Assembly (NCBI RefSeq): GCF_027244095.1
Contig: NC_069661.1
Span: forward strand, 18,710,001-18,774,000
Direction of reading: 5' to 3'
DNA from: Hemicordylus capensis
Taxonomy: Eukaryota > Chordata > Lepidosauria > Squamata > Cordylidae
Length of the DNA stretch: 64,000 bases
Shown here: positions 22,554 to 33,589 of the stretch, piece after piece
Layout of the letters: every line of letters starts with the position of its first letter
Position numbering within the stretch: position 1 is the stretch's first letter
Notes under the pieces: model-generated
Seen by the model: only the letters and a program-made list of their open reading frames with translations
What the model was told of the DNA's origin: nothing
Databases searched by the model: none
Made by a program: the position numbers and the translations under genes

Positions 22554-23904
22554 CTAGAGGGAGAAATGAAACAAAGTTTGCATTTCCACTCTGTGATTCA
22601 TGGAGGTGCTAAAGTTTAAGTGCTTTTTTTAGACGGAAGGGAGGCCTCGATCAAGAAGTGGTAGGCCTTTGTAATGCGTAAATTAAAAAGACCCTTTTTA
22701 CACACGACTCAGAGTCACGGGGATCCATTGCTCTGCATTCCCTTGAAACACTTTCTTGCCCGTGCTTATTCCACACTAGCCTCAGGGCATTAGGACGGAT
22801 GGGTTATTTGTGGAGAGAGGGTTTGTGTACTGCAGACACTCCTGGGAGGGGCACGCCGCACCTCTGCCTCTCTGCCTCCTCGGCATGCAGACATTGCAGC
22901 TCCTGTGAACTGTGGCGGTGAAGGTCAGCCCAGTCCACCCAGGAGCAGCAGCAACGGAAAGCTGGGTTTGCCTGGTCCCAGACACACCACTGGACCCTGT
23001 CCCATGTGACTGAATGGTTGCCATTCCCTCCAGTGGAATAAAGGGGTCCACTTGGATACGGCATTGGGGTGGCAGCCACATCTGAACCAGGGGCATAGCA
23101 AAGTTGAAGGTGGCCCTCGGGCAAAATCTGAGGATACCCCTCCCGTTGCCTTCACCTGCCTTCATGGCTCAACAGCATCGCCTGTCTGCCTGCCTGCCTG
23201 CTACCTCTGCCTGCCTTTCCCCGGCATCTCCTACCTGTTGGCGCTTGGCCCCAACTCCATGCCAGCCGTGCTGCCTGAAGATATTGTGCAGCTGGCGTGG
23301 CAGCAATGCTCCATCCCAGAGCCTACAGGGCTGCCTATAAGGGGCTCCATGTTCTCCATGGGATTGAACAGGGGGAAGCACGAGGGGGTGCCTGTTGGCC
23401 CCTGGAGACAGCCCCACCCCCAATTCAATAGTGGCTATGCCAGTGTTCCTTACCTTGGTGCCCCTGCGTCCTGTCCCAACCATGAAGAACCATACCTGCC
23501 CCTACCTGTATAGCCCAGGCTTTCTCAAACCTATTGAATATGGGGTTCCTTTTAAACCGGCTGGCTGACATCCAGACTAACAAAGCACCAGCACATCTCG
23601 GGAAATGCTGCACTCTGTACTGAGCAGCTCCACTGCTTGCGTGGGGGGGGGGCGAGGGGGAGGAGATACCCTGCCAATTCGCTACCTGAGGCAACTGCCT
23701 GATTTGGCCCCAGGGCACTGGAAGCCTCCCATGGGGGGGGGGGCAGTGACACTGACACTGGTAGCGCTCTTTCCATAAAGCAAGTGCCTAGAATCTTTGC
23801 ACATCTGCATGCATAAATGCCACCATTCTGTGCACAAGGATTTGGGTATTGGCACACTATTCCAACATGGCAGTAGAAGACGGGGAAAGAGTACCTCACA
23901 GGAC

Positions 23905-24155
23905 GAATGCGACAAATGTTTATATTCCGCTTTTCAACAAATGTCCCCAAGTCAGTTTACATAGATATAAATTATAAAATGGCTCCCTGTCCCCAAAGGG
24001 CTCACAGTCTAAAAAAAGAAATATCAGATAGACACCAGCAACAGCCAACGGAGGGATGCTGTGCTGGGACTGGATAGGGCCAGTTGATCTCCCACTGCTA
24101 AAGATAAGAGAATCGCCACTTTTAAAAGGTGTCTCTTTGCTCAGTTAGCAGGGGA
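23905..24155 (-). mobile_element. L2-tailed short interspersed repeat
   Basis: Reverse copy of the 19890-20145 repeat: TTTATATTCCGCTTTTCAAC at the tail side, CCAAAGGGCTCACAGTCTAA, and AAAAGGTGTCTCTTTGCTCA at the head side. Confidence 0.75.
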
Positions 24156-24298
24156 CTAATTTTGTATGCACACCCAATGTCAGTCCAAGTCATGTCATGG
24201 CCTGACACAGAGCCCAAAATGGCGCCTCTGCCATGCCTCCCCCCACTTTTTCTTTTTGATTGAAATCACGCTCCCACCCCAAATTTCTTATTTGACAT

Positions 24299-24362
24299 TT
24301 CCTTCCTTCCTTCCTTCCTTCCTTCCTTCCTTCCTTCCTTCCTTCCTTCCTTCCTTCCTTCC
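24299..24362 (+). repeat. (TTCC)n microsatellite
   Basis: About 16 tandem copies of a CCTT tetranucleotide without interruption. Confidence 0.95.
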
Positions 24363-24926
24363 CTATTAGGGAGAGGAAAAGCAGTGTGGTAACATTTCAT
24401 CTCCTTCCCTCTGCAGGCCATCCATGGAGAGGGTGCTAGATAGGCCGCCATTTTGCCCTGAGAACTGGCCCTCCTTTTGCCACCTGAAGTGGCCTTGTGG
24501 CATCATAGGTGGGCTGGCTCTGTGCACATCCTTCACAACACATCCATCCAAGTTGGCCTTTGGTTTCTGGTCATGGTAGAGCCTCCTTCCATGGCTAGCA
24601 CGTAGAGGTGTTATTCACACCTATAGCACACCTGAAATGCTGGATCATCCCATGCTGAAGTGGCTCCTGCATTGCAGGGCAAGGATGTGAAAGAGGGGTA
24701 TACGCACCAACCTAAAACCAGCTGCCCATGGAAGGAGGCAGGAGGAAGAGGAGGAGCTGGGATCAGAAGCTAAAAGTCAAACTGTATGTGAGGCTAGAAG
24801 TGACATCAAAGCTCCCACCTGTTTTTGTTTACATTAAAATAATTGAGAAGGCAGATTGGGACCATGGCACATGGGGAAGGGGAGGAGAGGGAAATCTTTC
24901 CCCACACATTGTGGTCCAGATGAAAA

Positions 24927-24928
<2 letters not shown>

Positions 24929-24972
<44 letters not shown>
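24929..24972 (+). repeat. (CA)n microsatellite
   Basis: About 22 uninterrupted CA units. Confidence 0.95.
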
Positions 24973-24974
<2 letters not shown>

Positions 24975-25827
24975 GCAATTAGCCCTAGGAATGAAGGTTC
25001 TTTGGCACCAATGGACCTTCCCTCCAAGTTTAAAAGCAGCTTTGAGGGATGACAACAATCAGGACCAAGACACAAGAGGAAATGGTTGAATACTCATCCT
25101 CAGAGACCATAATTCTGATGACACCTCCCTGCCTCACTGCTTCTCCTTTTAAAAAAACCAAAGACAGCAGTTCTGGATGTGGTTCGACCCTAAAAGAACA
25201 GGAACCTTCAACGGTGCTACAGGAATCAGTTGATCCATCTAACGTTATTTTGAGTCAAGAGTCTTTTCCACAGGGTCAACTGAAGTTGTTTCTTCAGGGG
25301 AACTGCTTCAACAGTTTTACACAATTTCTGATAAAGCAGCTTTGAGGTCCGTTCTTCCCTTTTTCCCCTGTACTGGTTCCTTTCCTCTTGTGGTTAGAAG
25401 TTCCCACTCGTCCTTTCCCTCGCTGCAACTCCCATGGCTAGCAAGGCAGTTGGGGGCTCTGCAGCACTAAACCTCTGTGGTGCTAGAGAGGAAGCACCTC
25501 TAAGCGGGTTCACACATAATGATGGTAAGTAAGTAGGAGAGAACCTGGGGTTCCTGTGCATTCCCCATGTGAGTCCGTGCTTCCACCCCTTTCTGAGTCA
25601 TCCAGACCCAGAAATGATGGGTTGCCAATGTCAGATCCCCCTCTCCCAGCTGATATGTGTAGCCTAGATAGGAAGTTGGATGACGAATGTTGGGTGGAGG
25701 GGTGCACCCGACATGGGCAACCTGATGATCCTCAGTTTGGACAACACAGAAAAGGGGTGGAAGTACCAGCTTGCCTCAGGAGCTTGTGCTCACCAGGAAC
25801 TAGTGGTTTCCTCCCTCCAGTGGAGGG

Positions 25828-26085
25828 AATGTGGTATAGTGGTTAGAGTGCTGGACTAGGACTGGGGAGACCTGAGTTCAAATCCCCATTTGGCCATGAT
25901 ACTTCCTGGGTGACTCTGGGCCAGTCACTTCTCTCTCAGCCTAACCAACTTCACAGGGTTGTTGTGAGGAGAAACGTAAGTATTTATTTACTTAATTTAT
26001 TTTACATATTTTTATACCTATAATAGTATGTAGTACACCGCTCTGGGCTCCTTGGAGGAAGAACAAGATATAAAATGTAAAACAA
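25828..26085 (+). mobile_element. MIR/CORE-like tRNA-derived SINE
   Basis: The head GGTATAGTGGTTAGAGTGCT and B box GAGTTCAAATCCCC are followed by the core GGGTGACTCTGGGCCAGTCA and ACAGGGTTGTTGTGAGGA, as in MIR-class SINEs. The tail GCTCTGGGCTCCTTGG ... AGATATAAA precedes an (AAC)n run. A second, more diverged copy is at 54325-54535. Confidence 0.7.
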
Positions 26086-26100
26086 CAACAACAACAACAA

Positions 26101-26203
26101 CAGGGATTCCCAGATGCTGTTGACTACAACTCCCAGCATCCCCAGCTGCAATAGCTTTTGCTTGGGGATTATGGAAGTTGTAGTCAACATCTGGGAATCC
26201 CTG
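26101..26203. mobile_element. Short hAT-like MITE, about 103 bp
   Basis: CAGGGATTCCCAGATGCTGT is matched by ACATCTGGGAATCCCTG at the other end. The interior again carries ACTACAACTCCCA. The left flank is an (AAC)n run, so no target duplication can be recognised. Confidence 0.7.
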
Positions 26204-26552
26204 TTAGAAGGAACACTGCCTCCCTCCTATTTACTTGCCATCATTACATGTGAAGCCACTGTCTGTCTTTGCCCTCCCTCTAGGGAAGGATCTTCTCCCT
26301 CCCTAGAGCCTGGCGGTTCTCCTCAAAGTGTCTTCCACCCCCTAGAGCCCCATCCTGCTATGTAGAATGACTGGCATAGAGCCACTCTGGCGTCCTGCTT
26401 GGTCACATTCAAGTGGGATGGAACATTGCACACTGTCATTTATAAACATAGATTTGCTCATGTTTTCAAAAATGAGCAAACAATATAGCTGCGATTCAAA
26501 ACTCCTCGGGAACATAATATTATGTTCCCACAAATATGTGAAATCCACTCAC

Positions 26553-26655
26553 AGATACGGCAGTCGCTGCCACAGTCACAGAGGTCGGTCTGCCACTCAA
26601 AACTCCGTGTGGATCTGTGGGCTTGAGGCTGAGTGACAATCGGTGACATTTCCAT
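26553..26655 (-). CDS. PLAC8: PLAC8 first coding exon
   Basis: PLAC8 is a small cysteine-rich protein of the PLAC8/onzin family, linked in mammals to immune and epithelial cells and to fat-cell differentiation. This exon starts at ATG 26655-26653 in a good context (AGAAATGG). It encodes 34 residues, MEMSPIVTQPQAHRSTRS then FEWQTDLCDCGSDCRI, plus the first base of a Cys codon, before an ideal GTGAGT donor. WQT.LCDC.SDC is the hallmark start of the family domain (human WQTGMCDCFSDCGVC). The three exons join in frame into 110 residues against 115 in human. A second ATG two codons later is possible. Upstream sequence has an intron acceptor, so this is not the first exon of the transcript. Confidence 0.95.
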
Positions 26656-26684
26656 TTCTGCTAAGTCCCCTTCGATGGTACAGT
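26656..26684 (-). other. PLAC8: PLAC8 5' UTR portion of the start-codon exon
   Basis: A polypyrimidine-AG acceptor (TTTCTTTCTGTTAG) ends at 26685. It leaves 29 untranslated bases before the ATG and implies at least one non-coding upstream exon, not identified, somewhere between 26.7 kb and COQ2. Confidence 0.75.
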
Positions 26685-26889
26685 CTAACAGAAAGAAACA
26701 CAGACAATCTATTAGAGACTTTCAACGTTACCATCAGGTCACTCAGGGGACACAATTAAAGGGATCATTGCAATCGCTGGAAAGCAATCTCCCTAGTTGA
26801 GATTGCATCGCTTGCGTCTTGCCATGGAAGAAACTCATTTGGATTAATTGCTAAAACATTGGATTAATCTTTTGGATTAATTGTTAAAA

Positions 26890-27146
26890 TTGTTATGAAA
26901 GACGCACCTATTCACCCAGACTTTTAATTAAATATTGTTTTCACAGTTTTAACATCGTTCTAAAATGTGGTTTTAAAATTTAAATTGTTGTGATATTTTA
27001 ACTTTTACTCTATCATTTATTTTGTTTTAACTACTGTTTTAAGTTTCCCATTGTTGTTTATTTTAATTAATGTTTGGACTTTTTGTTTGTTTGATTGTTG
27101 TAAACCGCCCGGAGACGTGAGTTTGGGGCAGTATAGAACTGTGTTA

Positions 27147-27196
<50 letters not shown>
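26890..27196 (+). mobile_element. L2 3' UTR and tail with (AAT)n
   Basis: CACCTATTCACCCAGACTTT leads to TTGTAAACCGCCCGGAGACG, GGGGCAGTATAGAA and an (AAT)n array at 27148-27193, the standard end of squamate L2 copies. Confidence 0.75.
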
Positions 27197-27198
<2 letters not shown>

Positions 27199-27543
27199 AT
27201 GCTTTGCATTTGTATTGACCAACTTATTGCCCAGGGCTCTCCAGTACTGACTTCTTGCATGGCTTCAGTTAGTCACAATCTCTTAGCCTCAGTTGCTCAG
27301 TGGCCTGCCTCAGTGGTTTCCATGTCTTCTTCCTTCAGATAATAGATCTGTTGCTTTGTCTGATGATGAGCCTCTGCTGCGCATAGGACAAGTTCAAGGC
27401 TGGGTGGGCAAGCCTCTGGGAGCTGCTTCCCCCCTCCCCCAACTTCCCCGACTGCTGGGAGCTACCAGATCAAAATAGCTGCTTGGAGAGGTGGAGCCAG
27501 CCACAAAATGGCGGCTTGGAGAGGCAGAACCAGTTGCAAAATG

Positions 27544-27893
27544 GTAAGTAAAGTTGTGCCATCAAATTGGTGTCCACTCCTGGCGACCACAAAGCCATGT
27601 GGATTTTTTTGGCAGAATACAGGAGGGGTTTACCCAGGGGTGTAGCTATGGTTGAGCGGATGGGTTCAAAGAACCCAGGCCCCCCAGCTCCTGAGGGTTC
27701 CTCCCCTCCCTGTTTTCTTAATTATCTCCCTCATGCCGAGGAGCCACCAGGGAGAGGGGCAAACATGGACCCCCTCTCCCCTAACTACGCCCCTGGGTTT
27801 ACCATTGCCATCTCTCCCGTGCCGTATGAGATGATGCCTTTCAGCATCTTCCTATATCGCTGCTGCCCGACATAGGTGTTTCCCATGGTCTGC
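27544..27893 (-). mobile_element. Sauria-type SINE split by a hAT-like MITE
   Basis: The tail part (27544-27634; GTGCCATCAAATTGGTGTCC, CAGGAGGGGTTTACC) and the body (27804-27893; CTTCCTATATCGCTGCTGCC) are colinear if the 161-bp insert is removed. The head is missing, so it is 5'-truncated. Confidence 0.85.
27635..27795. mobile_element. hAT-like MITE, 161 bp, nested in a SINE
   Basis: The inverted ends CAGGGGTGTAGCTA and TAACTACGCCCCTG (two mismatches) are flanked by perfect GGTTTACC at 27627-27634 and 27796-27803. The termini are close to those of the element at 14227-14631. Confidence 0.9.
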
Positions 27894-28204
27894 TTGCCCC
27901 CAGAATTCACATTGACAAAATAAGGGATTTCTGTGTCAAAAACCATTGAATTCTCTGATAATTTTGTTGCATTACAGGAGGGAAGCAAAAAGAGGCTGCT
28001 TTGTAGGAGAAGAAATCGGAGATAAATTAATGAGATAAAGGAGAAGCAACCTTGACTGGCCAGAGATATATAAATATATTAAAGATGGCATGGCCATGCC
28101 CCCACTCAGCCAGCCAACCAGATTTGCAGTATTGGCTGGGAGGGAAGGCACGGAGAAACAAGCCCCAAAGCCTGGAAAACAACTTCAGAAAAAGGTCTAC
28201 TAAC

Positions 28205-28432
28205 TTAAGTGGCGCAGTGGGGAAATGCTTCACCAACAAGCAGAAGGTTGCAGGTTTGAATCCCTTCTGGTGCTGTATTGGGCAGCAGCAATATAAGAAG
28301 ATGCTGAAAAGCATCCTCTCACACTGTGCAGGAGGGCACAATGGCAAACCCCTCCTGTAATCTATCAAAGACAACCACAGGGCTCTGTGGGCGCCAGGAG
28401 TCGAAATCGACTTGACGGCACACTTAACTTAG
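28205..28432 (+). mobile_element. Sauria-type SINE, full-length
   Basis: It runs from AAGTGGCGCAGTGGGGAAAT (A box) and GCAGGTTTGAATCCC (B box), through the GCAGCAGCAATATAAGAAG body, to the BovB-like GGAGTCGAAATCGACTTGAC tail. Confidence 0.9.
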
Positions 28433-29827
28433 TAGCTCCCAAGCTACCTAATGCCTGCCTCTGCTCTTGAGGGCACACACTCAGTTCATGAAGGGCATGG
28501 GCTATGTCTGTTGGACTTCATTGTTGTTCCATGCAAACTGAGAAATCTCCACCCTAGAGCACCCCTAATCCTCTCCTGCATTTGCATGTTGAAGGGGAAG
28601 ACTCAGGGCAGGACATACCAAGAAGCAGAGTGAGGTGGACACTTCAGGGGGCAGGTTGTGAGTCAGTTACCAGGGGCGGCATGGCAACCCTCCCAGCACC
28701 ACCACCAACGGCAGCCTGCAGAGGGAGGGAGGTGAAAGGGCACCTTGCTGCTTTTCTCCTTCATAATAGAGAAGGAAAGAAGAGGGAGAGATGTGTAAGG
28801 AGGAAGAATTTGGTGTGTGTGTGTGTGTGTGTGTGATTTTTAACGGAGAAAAGAGGGGAAGGGAGGGGCTCCAGGAAGCAGAGTCATGGGCCAGCCCTGA
28901 AGAGACTATAGGCAAGCTCTCTTTAAGGGATATTTGTTCACTATTACTGACTGAGGCACCCAGCTAAACTTTGAAAGAACCCCATGACTTTGTAGAACAC
29001 AGGGACAGAACTACCATTGGGTGACTGTGTGCAGTGAACACGGGCCGCCCCAGGGGGCCAGAGCTGCACACCGCCCACCTCTGCAACTGCCTGCTCCCTC
29101 CCTCATCAGCACTGGGGGAAAGCCAGTGTGCATAGGATCGAGGCCAGGAGAGCTGCCTGTCCACCCTCATCGGCACTGACAAAGAGTTGGTGCATGGCTG
29201 ATGATATCACCACCCAGCAAAACTTACCAGGCAGTGTTGTCAATAGCCTGCACACCAGCTCTTTGTCAGTGCCAACAAAGGCATGTGGACCCTCTGGCCT
29301 TGTCTCCCGGCATGCCAACTCTTTGCCAGTGCCAACGAGCGAGGGGGCGAGTGGCTGTGGAGGCCAGTGACAGTAGGGGTGATGGTGAGGGAGGAGTCAC
29401 CAGAAAAATCTAGCCGTGGGCCACTGCCCATGTTGCTATGCTACTACTAGCACACAGTTTCATACTTGGATATGAGTGAGGAGCAACATCAAAGAGTTAC
29501 AGTTTGGGAGAACAGAAGGTAGTAACACCCTCTAAACATAACGCGCCTTCCCTTAATATTTGTCATGGTTATCTGGCAGAAGCGTAGGAGATTTCTCTGA
29601 GTGTGAAGAGCGGTGCCATCATATCTGCCGGCAATGTCAAGAAAGCATTCTTGCAATGCTAGTTGAGGGCCAAATTCCACATTCCGTTCAGCAAGCCCTT
29701 GGTCCAGACACGCTTGTTGCTTCCCTCCAAAACAGCAGCTAGATCAGACACACCTTGCAGTGAGGAACTGCAGCAGGAGGGATGTGGGTGCGGGGGAGCT
29801 TTTGCCTCTGCCATGACATCTGTGCCG
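28433..29827. other. Intergenic, GC-rich, no supported gene
   Basis: A (GT)n run lies near 28813-28834. 28980-29430 is GC-rich with a repeated word (CAACTCTTTGCCAGTGCCAA and variants near 29178, 29258 and 29318), suggesting a local tandem structure. No host exon is recognised. Confidence 0.4.
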
Positions 29828-29855
29828 CTCATACAACATAATGTCTGAATAAAAT

Positions 29856-30085
29856 AAAGTTGTGCCGTTGACTCCTGGCGGCCACAGAGCCCTGTGGTTT
29901 TCTTTGGTAGAATACAGGAGGGGTTTACCATTGCCTCCTCCCTCACAGTATGAGATGAAGCCTTTCAGCATCTTCCTATATCGTTGCTGCTCGATATAGG
30001 TGTTTTCCATAGTCTGGGAAACATACCAGAGGGGATTCGAACTGACAACCTCTGGCTTGCTAGTCAAGTTACTTCCCCACTGCAC
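29856..30085 (-). mobile_element. Sauria-type SINE inserted in a MITE remnant
   Basis: A full minus-strand copy, with the tail at AAGTTGTGCCGTTGACTCC and the head ending CCCCACTGCACC. ATGTCTGAATA lies on both sides as target duplication. That word is itself the end of a MITE of the 21793/55646 family (CATAATGTSTGAATAGGGCT). Confidence 0.88.
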
Positions 30086-30089
30086 CATG

Positions 30090-31159
30090 TCTGAATAGGG
30101 CTTCAATAAAAATAACATGATGCAGCAGTGAAAAGCCATCAGGAAAGCATCCAGAAAAAACATGGGAGTGCCTGAAAAAAGGGCCTCGCCTGCATCTCCA
30201 CCAATGTGCCATCAAAAGGTCTTTCCCCACCTCCCCTTCAAATGAACCACAGAGTTGTGGGGCACGTGAAGAGAGGCCTCCTCTGCAGATCTTTACATAC
30301 GTGCAGCGTTACATGTCTAACTTGTCTCAAGAATGCACACTCCCCTCCTGTGACAGTGAGATGGTTATTTTTCTTCTCGGTCTTTTCTTTTTAATTTTTG
30401 CACAGGGGCCAGCTTTCTGTTCCCTTTCTAGCATGGCTGACATGTCCACGATCACCACAGACAACTTAAAAGCACTGCTGCTGAAAGGTCTCAGAAACCG
30501 CAGCTCGGATTTGGCAATCAAAATGTTAAGCAGAGGAACTGTTACTTTCCCACAGGTTTGTGTGAATAAAATAGTCTGTGTTCAATGGAACTGAACAATA
30601 TGCAAAGCCGACCATTTGTAGTGCATTGCTCAAATAAGAACAGGTGTTGGGCTTGGTAGCTGTGATGTCCTGAAATGGGTACACGAATTGCATATTGTGC
30701 TCTCTCGTTCTCTCTCTCTCTCTCTCTCTCTCTCACGGTCAGAGGTGCTCTTAGGACTGGGCCATGGGGATCTGGCCCAGTCCTCGCCACCTGGGGGGGG
30801 ACCCTCCAAATGCTCCCTCCCTCCTTCCATTACCAGGACAGGCTCTGCAGCCCGCTGCAGTCTCCCAGTCCTTATCCCCCACCAGGAGTGGTGACCAGAC
30901 AGCAATACTGGCCCTGCCGTTCGGCCCAGCGTCCCTAATGAACTGTGAGGCGCGCCTGCACAGTTTGTTAGAGACACGGGGCCAAATAGCAGGCCCAGCA
31001 TCACTCTCCGTTTGCCATCACTGGCCCAGGGGTGGGTGGGAAGAAGGACACCTAGCAGCCACCCCTTGGCTTCGTGGTGGCTGGATAATTTTTTTTTAAG
31101 GAATGACAATGACGTGACAATACCACCACCACCACCACCCCGGAACTGCACCTGTTTTC
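30090..31159. other. Intergenic, GC-rich, no supported gene
   Basis: A (TC)n run at 30703-30734 creates artificial Ser/Leu or Arg/Glu frames. The region 30740-31120 is GC-rich with long frames on both strands but no domain. Confidence 0.4.
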
Positions 31160-32370
31160 CCCAGATCATAGATTTTAAGAGGTGGAAAGGACCTTGTAAG
31201 TCTCGCCTCCCCACCCTGCCCTCCACCTGCAGCCATCAGAGCAGGAGACTGCTGCAGACAGATGGCCGTTTAACCTCTCTTTGGAAACCTCAAGAGAGCA
31301 GGAGATCCTGCCACTGTGCAAGGCCAGCTGTTCCACTGCCAAACAGCTTTTATAGTTAGGAAATCTCTCCTAATGCCTAACCTAAATTTGCTTCCTTGTA
31401 AGTTCAACCCATTGGTTCTTGTCATACCCTCAAGAGCAACAGAGAACACGTCCGCTTTTTCTTCTGTGTCCATCAGATATTTGCAGATGGCTATCATCAC
31501 ATCTCCTCGCTCAGTCTTCTCTGCTCCAGACTAAACATACCAAACAACTCCTCGTAGAACTTGGCTTCCGGATTCCTTCCAGAACTTGGCTCATACACAG
31601 CCTGAGGCCCACTAAGAAACCTATAGGCAAACTCTATCTTTGTTGCCCAACTCTGAACCTGTTCCAGTTTATCAAGGTCCTCCTTAAAATGCAGTGTCCA
31701 GAACTGGGCGCTTACCAGATTAGACCCTGCAAAAGGGTCACGGTGTATCTCTGAAGTGTACTTCCACACTTCCTGTGTTGTGACACCACAGTCCCAACGC
31801 TGACAGCAGGGTGCCGTTCATATTTCCAATGCCTTGTTTCGAATTTAATTGCTGCGATATAGTGCTATAATGTTGCATATCTGGCGTTAAAAAGTTGCTG
31901 GTTTTTTTGGGTTGATAGTTTTCACGAGACTACTCCCCCTGCTGGGCGCTTTGCTATTTATGTTTAGAATGCAATTTGCCTGAATGGAGGCATTTTGCCA
32001 CTGTTGAGCAGCTAATCTGGAAAGTGTCCACGACATAGTAATACCAAGTAAGGTCTGACCAGTGCAGAATAGAGTGGAGCTACTACTTCTCATGATCTGG
32101 ACACTATTATTCTTGTAATGCCGCTCAAGATTGCATTAGCTTTTTCAGCTGCTGTATCGCACTGCTGGCTCATACACAGCCTGAGGCCCACTAAGAAACC
32201 TATTTGCATATACTGTTGCTGAGCCAGGTCTTCTCCACCCTATACTTGTGCTTTTGATTTTTTTCATCTACAAGCCTTTTTACTAATTTCTGTTTAGTTT
32301 TACCATGTTGATTTTTGGCCCAGAGTTTGAGTCTGTCCGGATAATTCTGAATCTTGATTCCATCTCCTGA
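31160..32370 (-). mobile_element. Old CR1 LINE 3' end, interrupted by a MITE
   Basis: The minus-strand translation gives YEELFGMFSLEQRRLSEEM and then the CR1 3' UTR, which is colinear through 32370 (AGTTTGAGTCTGTCCGGATA in plus orientation). A MITE-like insert occupies about 31711-32023. The stretch GGCTCATACACAGCCTGAGG occurs twice (31588 and 32168), showing a local duplication. It belongs to a different, older subfamily than the CR1 at 1176-5270. Confidence 0.75.
31711..32023. mobile_element. MITE-like element nested in old CR1, second copy of the 19419 family
   Basis: The left end CTTACCAGATTAGACCCTGC and right end GCAGCTAATCTGGAAAG are inverted. Interior words such as CACTTCCTGTGTTGTGACAC and GCTGACAGCAGGGTGC align with 19480-19540. 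Confidence 0.75.
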
Positions 32371-32377
32371 AGTGCAG

Positions 32378-32700
32378 GAAAAGGAATGGCTACTAAAGCT
32401 ATGGGAATATGCCTCAATGGCTAAGATTACTGCTTATTTACGGAATATTTCAGATGAAACATTTGCGCTAACCTGGGAACCTTTTTAAATTACAATTTAG
32501 CACAGGGTCAACATCCACACCCAAGATTTGGGGTGGGGTTTTTTTAGTACTGAGGGTTGATTAATACATTACTTTTATCTTTTTGTAATATCTGATATGA
32601 AGGGGAGGGCTGGCAAAGGCTGGTAGAGGAATCCCAGATTGTTATATGTAACGGTTGGAAGTTCAAAAGATGATAATGTAACCATGTGTTATATATAGGA
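32378..32700 (+). mobile_element. L1 3' end fragment
   Basis: The translation EWLLKLWEYASMAKITAYLR ... TWEPF followed by a stop matches the L1 ORF2 C-terminus seen at 10600-10710 (EYAEMAKLTALLRD ... DWKPF). The 3' UTR runs directly into the palindrome. Confidence 0.8.
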
Positions 32701-32857
32701 CTTGTCCTTCACGCTTTTCCTGCTATATATATATAATATATAGTTCAAAAGATGATAATGTAACCATGTGTTATATATATAACACTTGGTTACATTATCA
32801 TCTTTTGAACTATATATTATATATATATAGCAGGAAAAGCGTGAAAGACAAGTCCTA
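32696..32857. repeat. Near-perfect palindrome, 81-bp arms, no spacer
   Basis: 32696-32776 and 32777-32857 are reverse complements with only about two or three mismatches and no loop. The axis lies in TGTTATATATATAACA. The inner part of the arm repeats the L1 3' words AAAAGATGATAATGTAACC, also present once more upstream at 32664. Confidence 0.93.
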
Positions 32858-33408
32858 GACACTTGCGGACATGCCCTAATGGACTGCAGATCCTGGCATG
32901 TATCTATTACAAGTTCAAGAACCCAGAGCTGGTGTTCACATTTTACTTGTTCTCTGCAGGGAGCACTCAAACAGCAGTGACACTTGCCACACAACATGTG
33001 ATGCCGTTCTGATCAGAGATAGCTCAAGATGTTTTGGTGACAAGGGCAGCAAAGTCCCAATGGCATCCCCCATGATGGCAAAACACAGCAATGAAACCAA
33101 CAGTATATACTGTCTATGGGCATAACATTAAAACAGGAGTTGCAGCGGGTTCTTCTTCCTGCATCAAAATATATGCTAGATTGATCATCAGACTTTCCCC
33201 TCTATATGATTTCAAGCTCTCTGATTTTTTTAAAGCTCCCCAGGTACATTTAGGAATGTAATTATTAATTGCCTTAGATTTACAATCAGTTTAAAGAGAG
33301 TTGCAGAACTGCTCTGGGGCTGGGAGGGTGTTGTTTTTTTGACAACGCAGGTGCCAGAGGACCCCTGTGTGCCCAAATGCTGTCTTGCCACTGAAATCTG
33401 GTTCAATT
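32858..33408. other. Intergenic, no supported gene
   Basis: No recognisable repeat or exon. Confidence 0.35.
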
Positions 33409-33416
33409 ACAATAGA

Positions 33417-33581
33417 GCTTTGTCCCTCCAGGTGCACAACTTTGGCCCTCCAGCTTTTGTTGGACTACAACTCCCATCATCCATGGCCATTGGCCAATGT
33501 GGCTGTGGATGATGGAAGCTGTAGCCCCAAAAAGTTGGAGGGCCAAAGTAATGCAGCCCTGCAATAGAGGCTCGTAGTGCT
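33417..33581. mobile_element. Probable hAT-like MITE
   Basis: TTTGGCCCTCCAGCTTTTGT and GTTGGAGGGCCAAAGTAATG are inverted near the two ends, with ACTACAACTCCCATCATCC inside. CAATAGAG occurs just outside both ends (33409-33416 and about 33561). The left terminus is degenerate. Confidence 0.55.
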
Positions 33582-33589
33582 TAGCAGCC

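Larger units (their letters stand above)
22554..26552 (-). other. PLAC8 intron, 4.0 kb
   Basis: This intron contains an unassigned GC-rich region (22800-23750), an L2-tailed short repeat (23905-24155, minus), a (TTCC)n array, a (CA)n array, a MIR-like SINE (25830-26090) and a short hAT-like MITE (26101-26203). The long GC-rich reading frames between 22782 and 23950 overlap on both strands and lack any recognisable domain. Confidence 0.6.

Noticed and set aside
23052-23513. A 153-codon plus-strand frame in the PLAC8 intron
   Set aside because: Overlapping frames of similar length exist on both strands in this GC-rich stretch, and nothing resembles a known protein.
24299-24362. CRISPR-like regular repeat
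   Set aside because: A plain (TTCC)n tetranucleotide array without spacers.
28980-29430. GC-rich stretch as a CpG-island promoter for PLAC8
   Set aside because: It contains internal repetition and few clustered CpGs, and no first exon with a donor could be tied to it.
30630-31226. A 198-codon minus-strand frame with RERERE
   Set aside because: The repeat comes from a (TC)n microsatellite; the rest is low-complexity GC-rich sequence.
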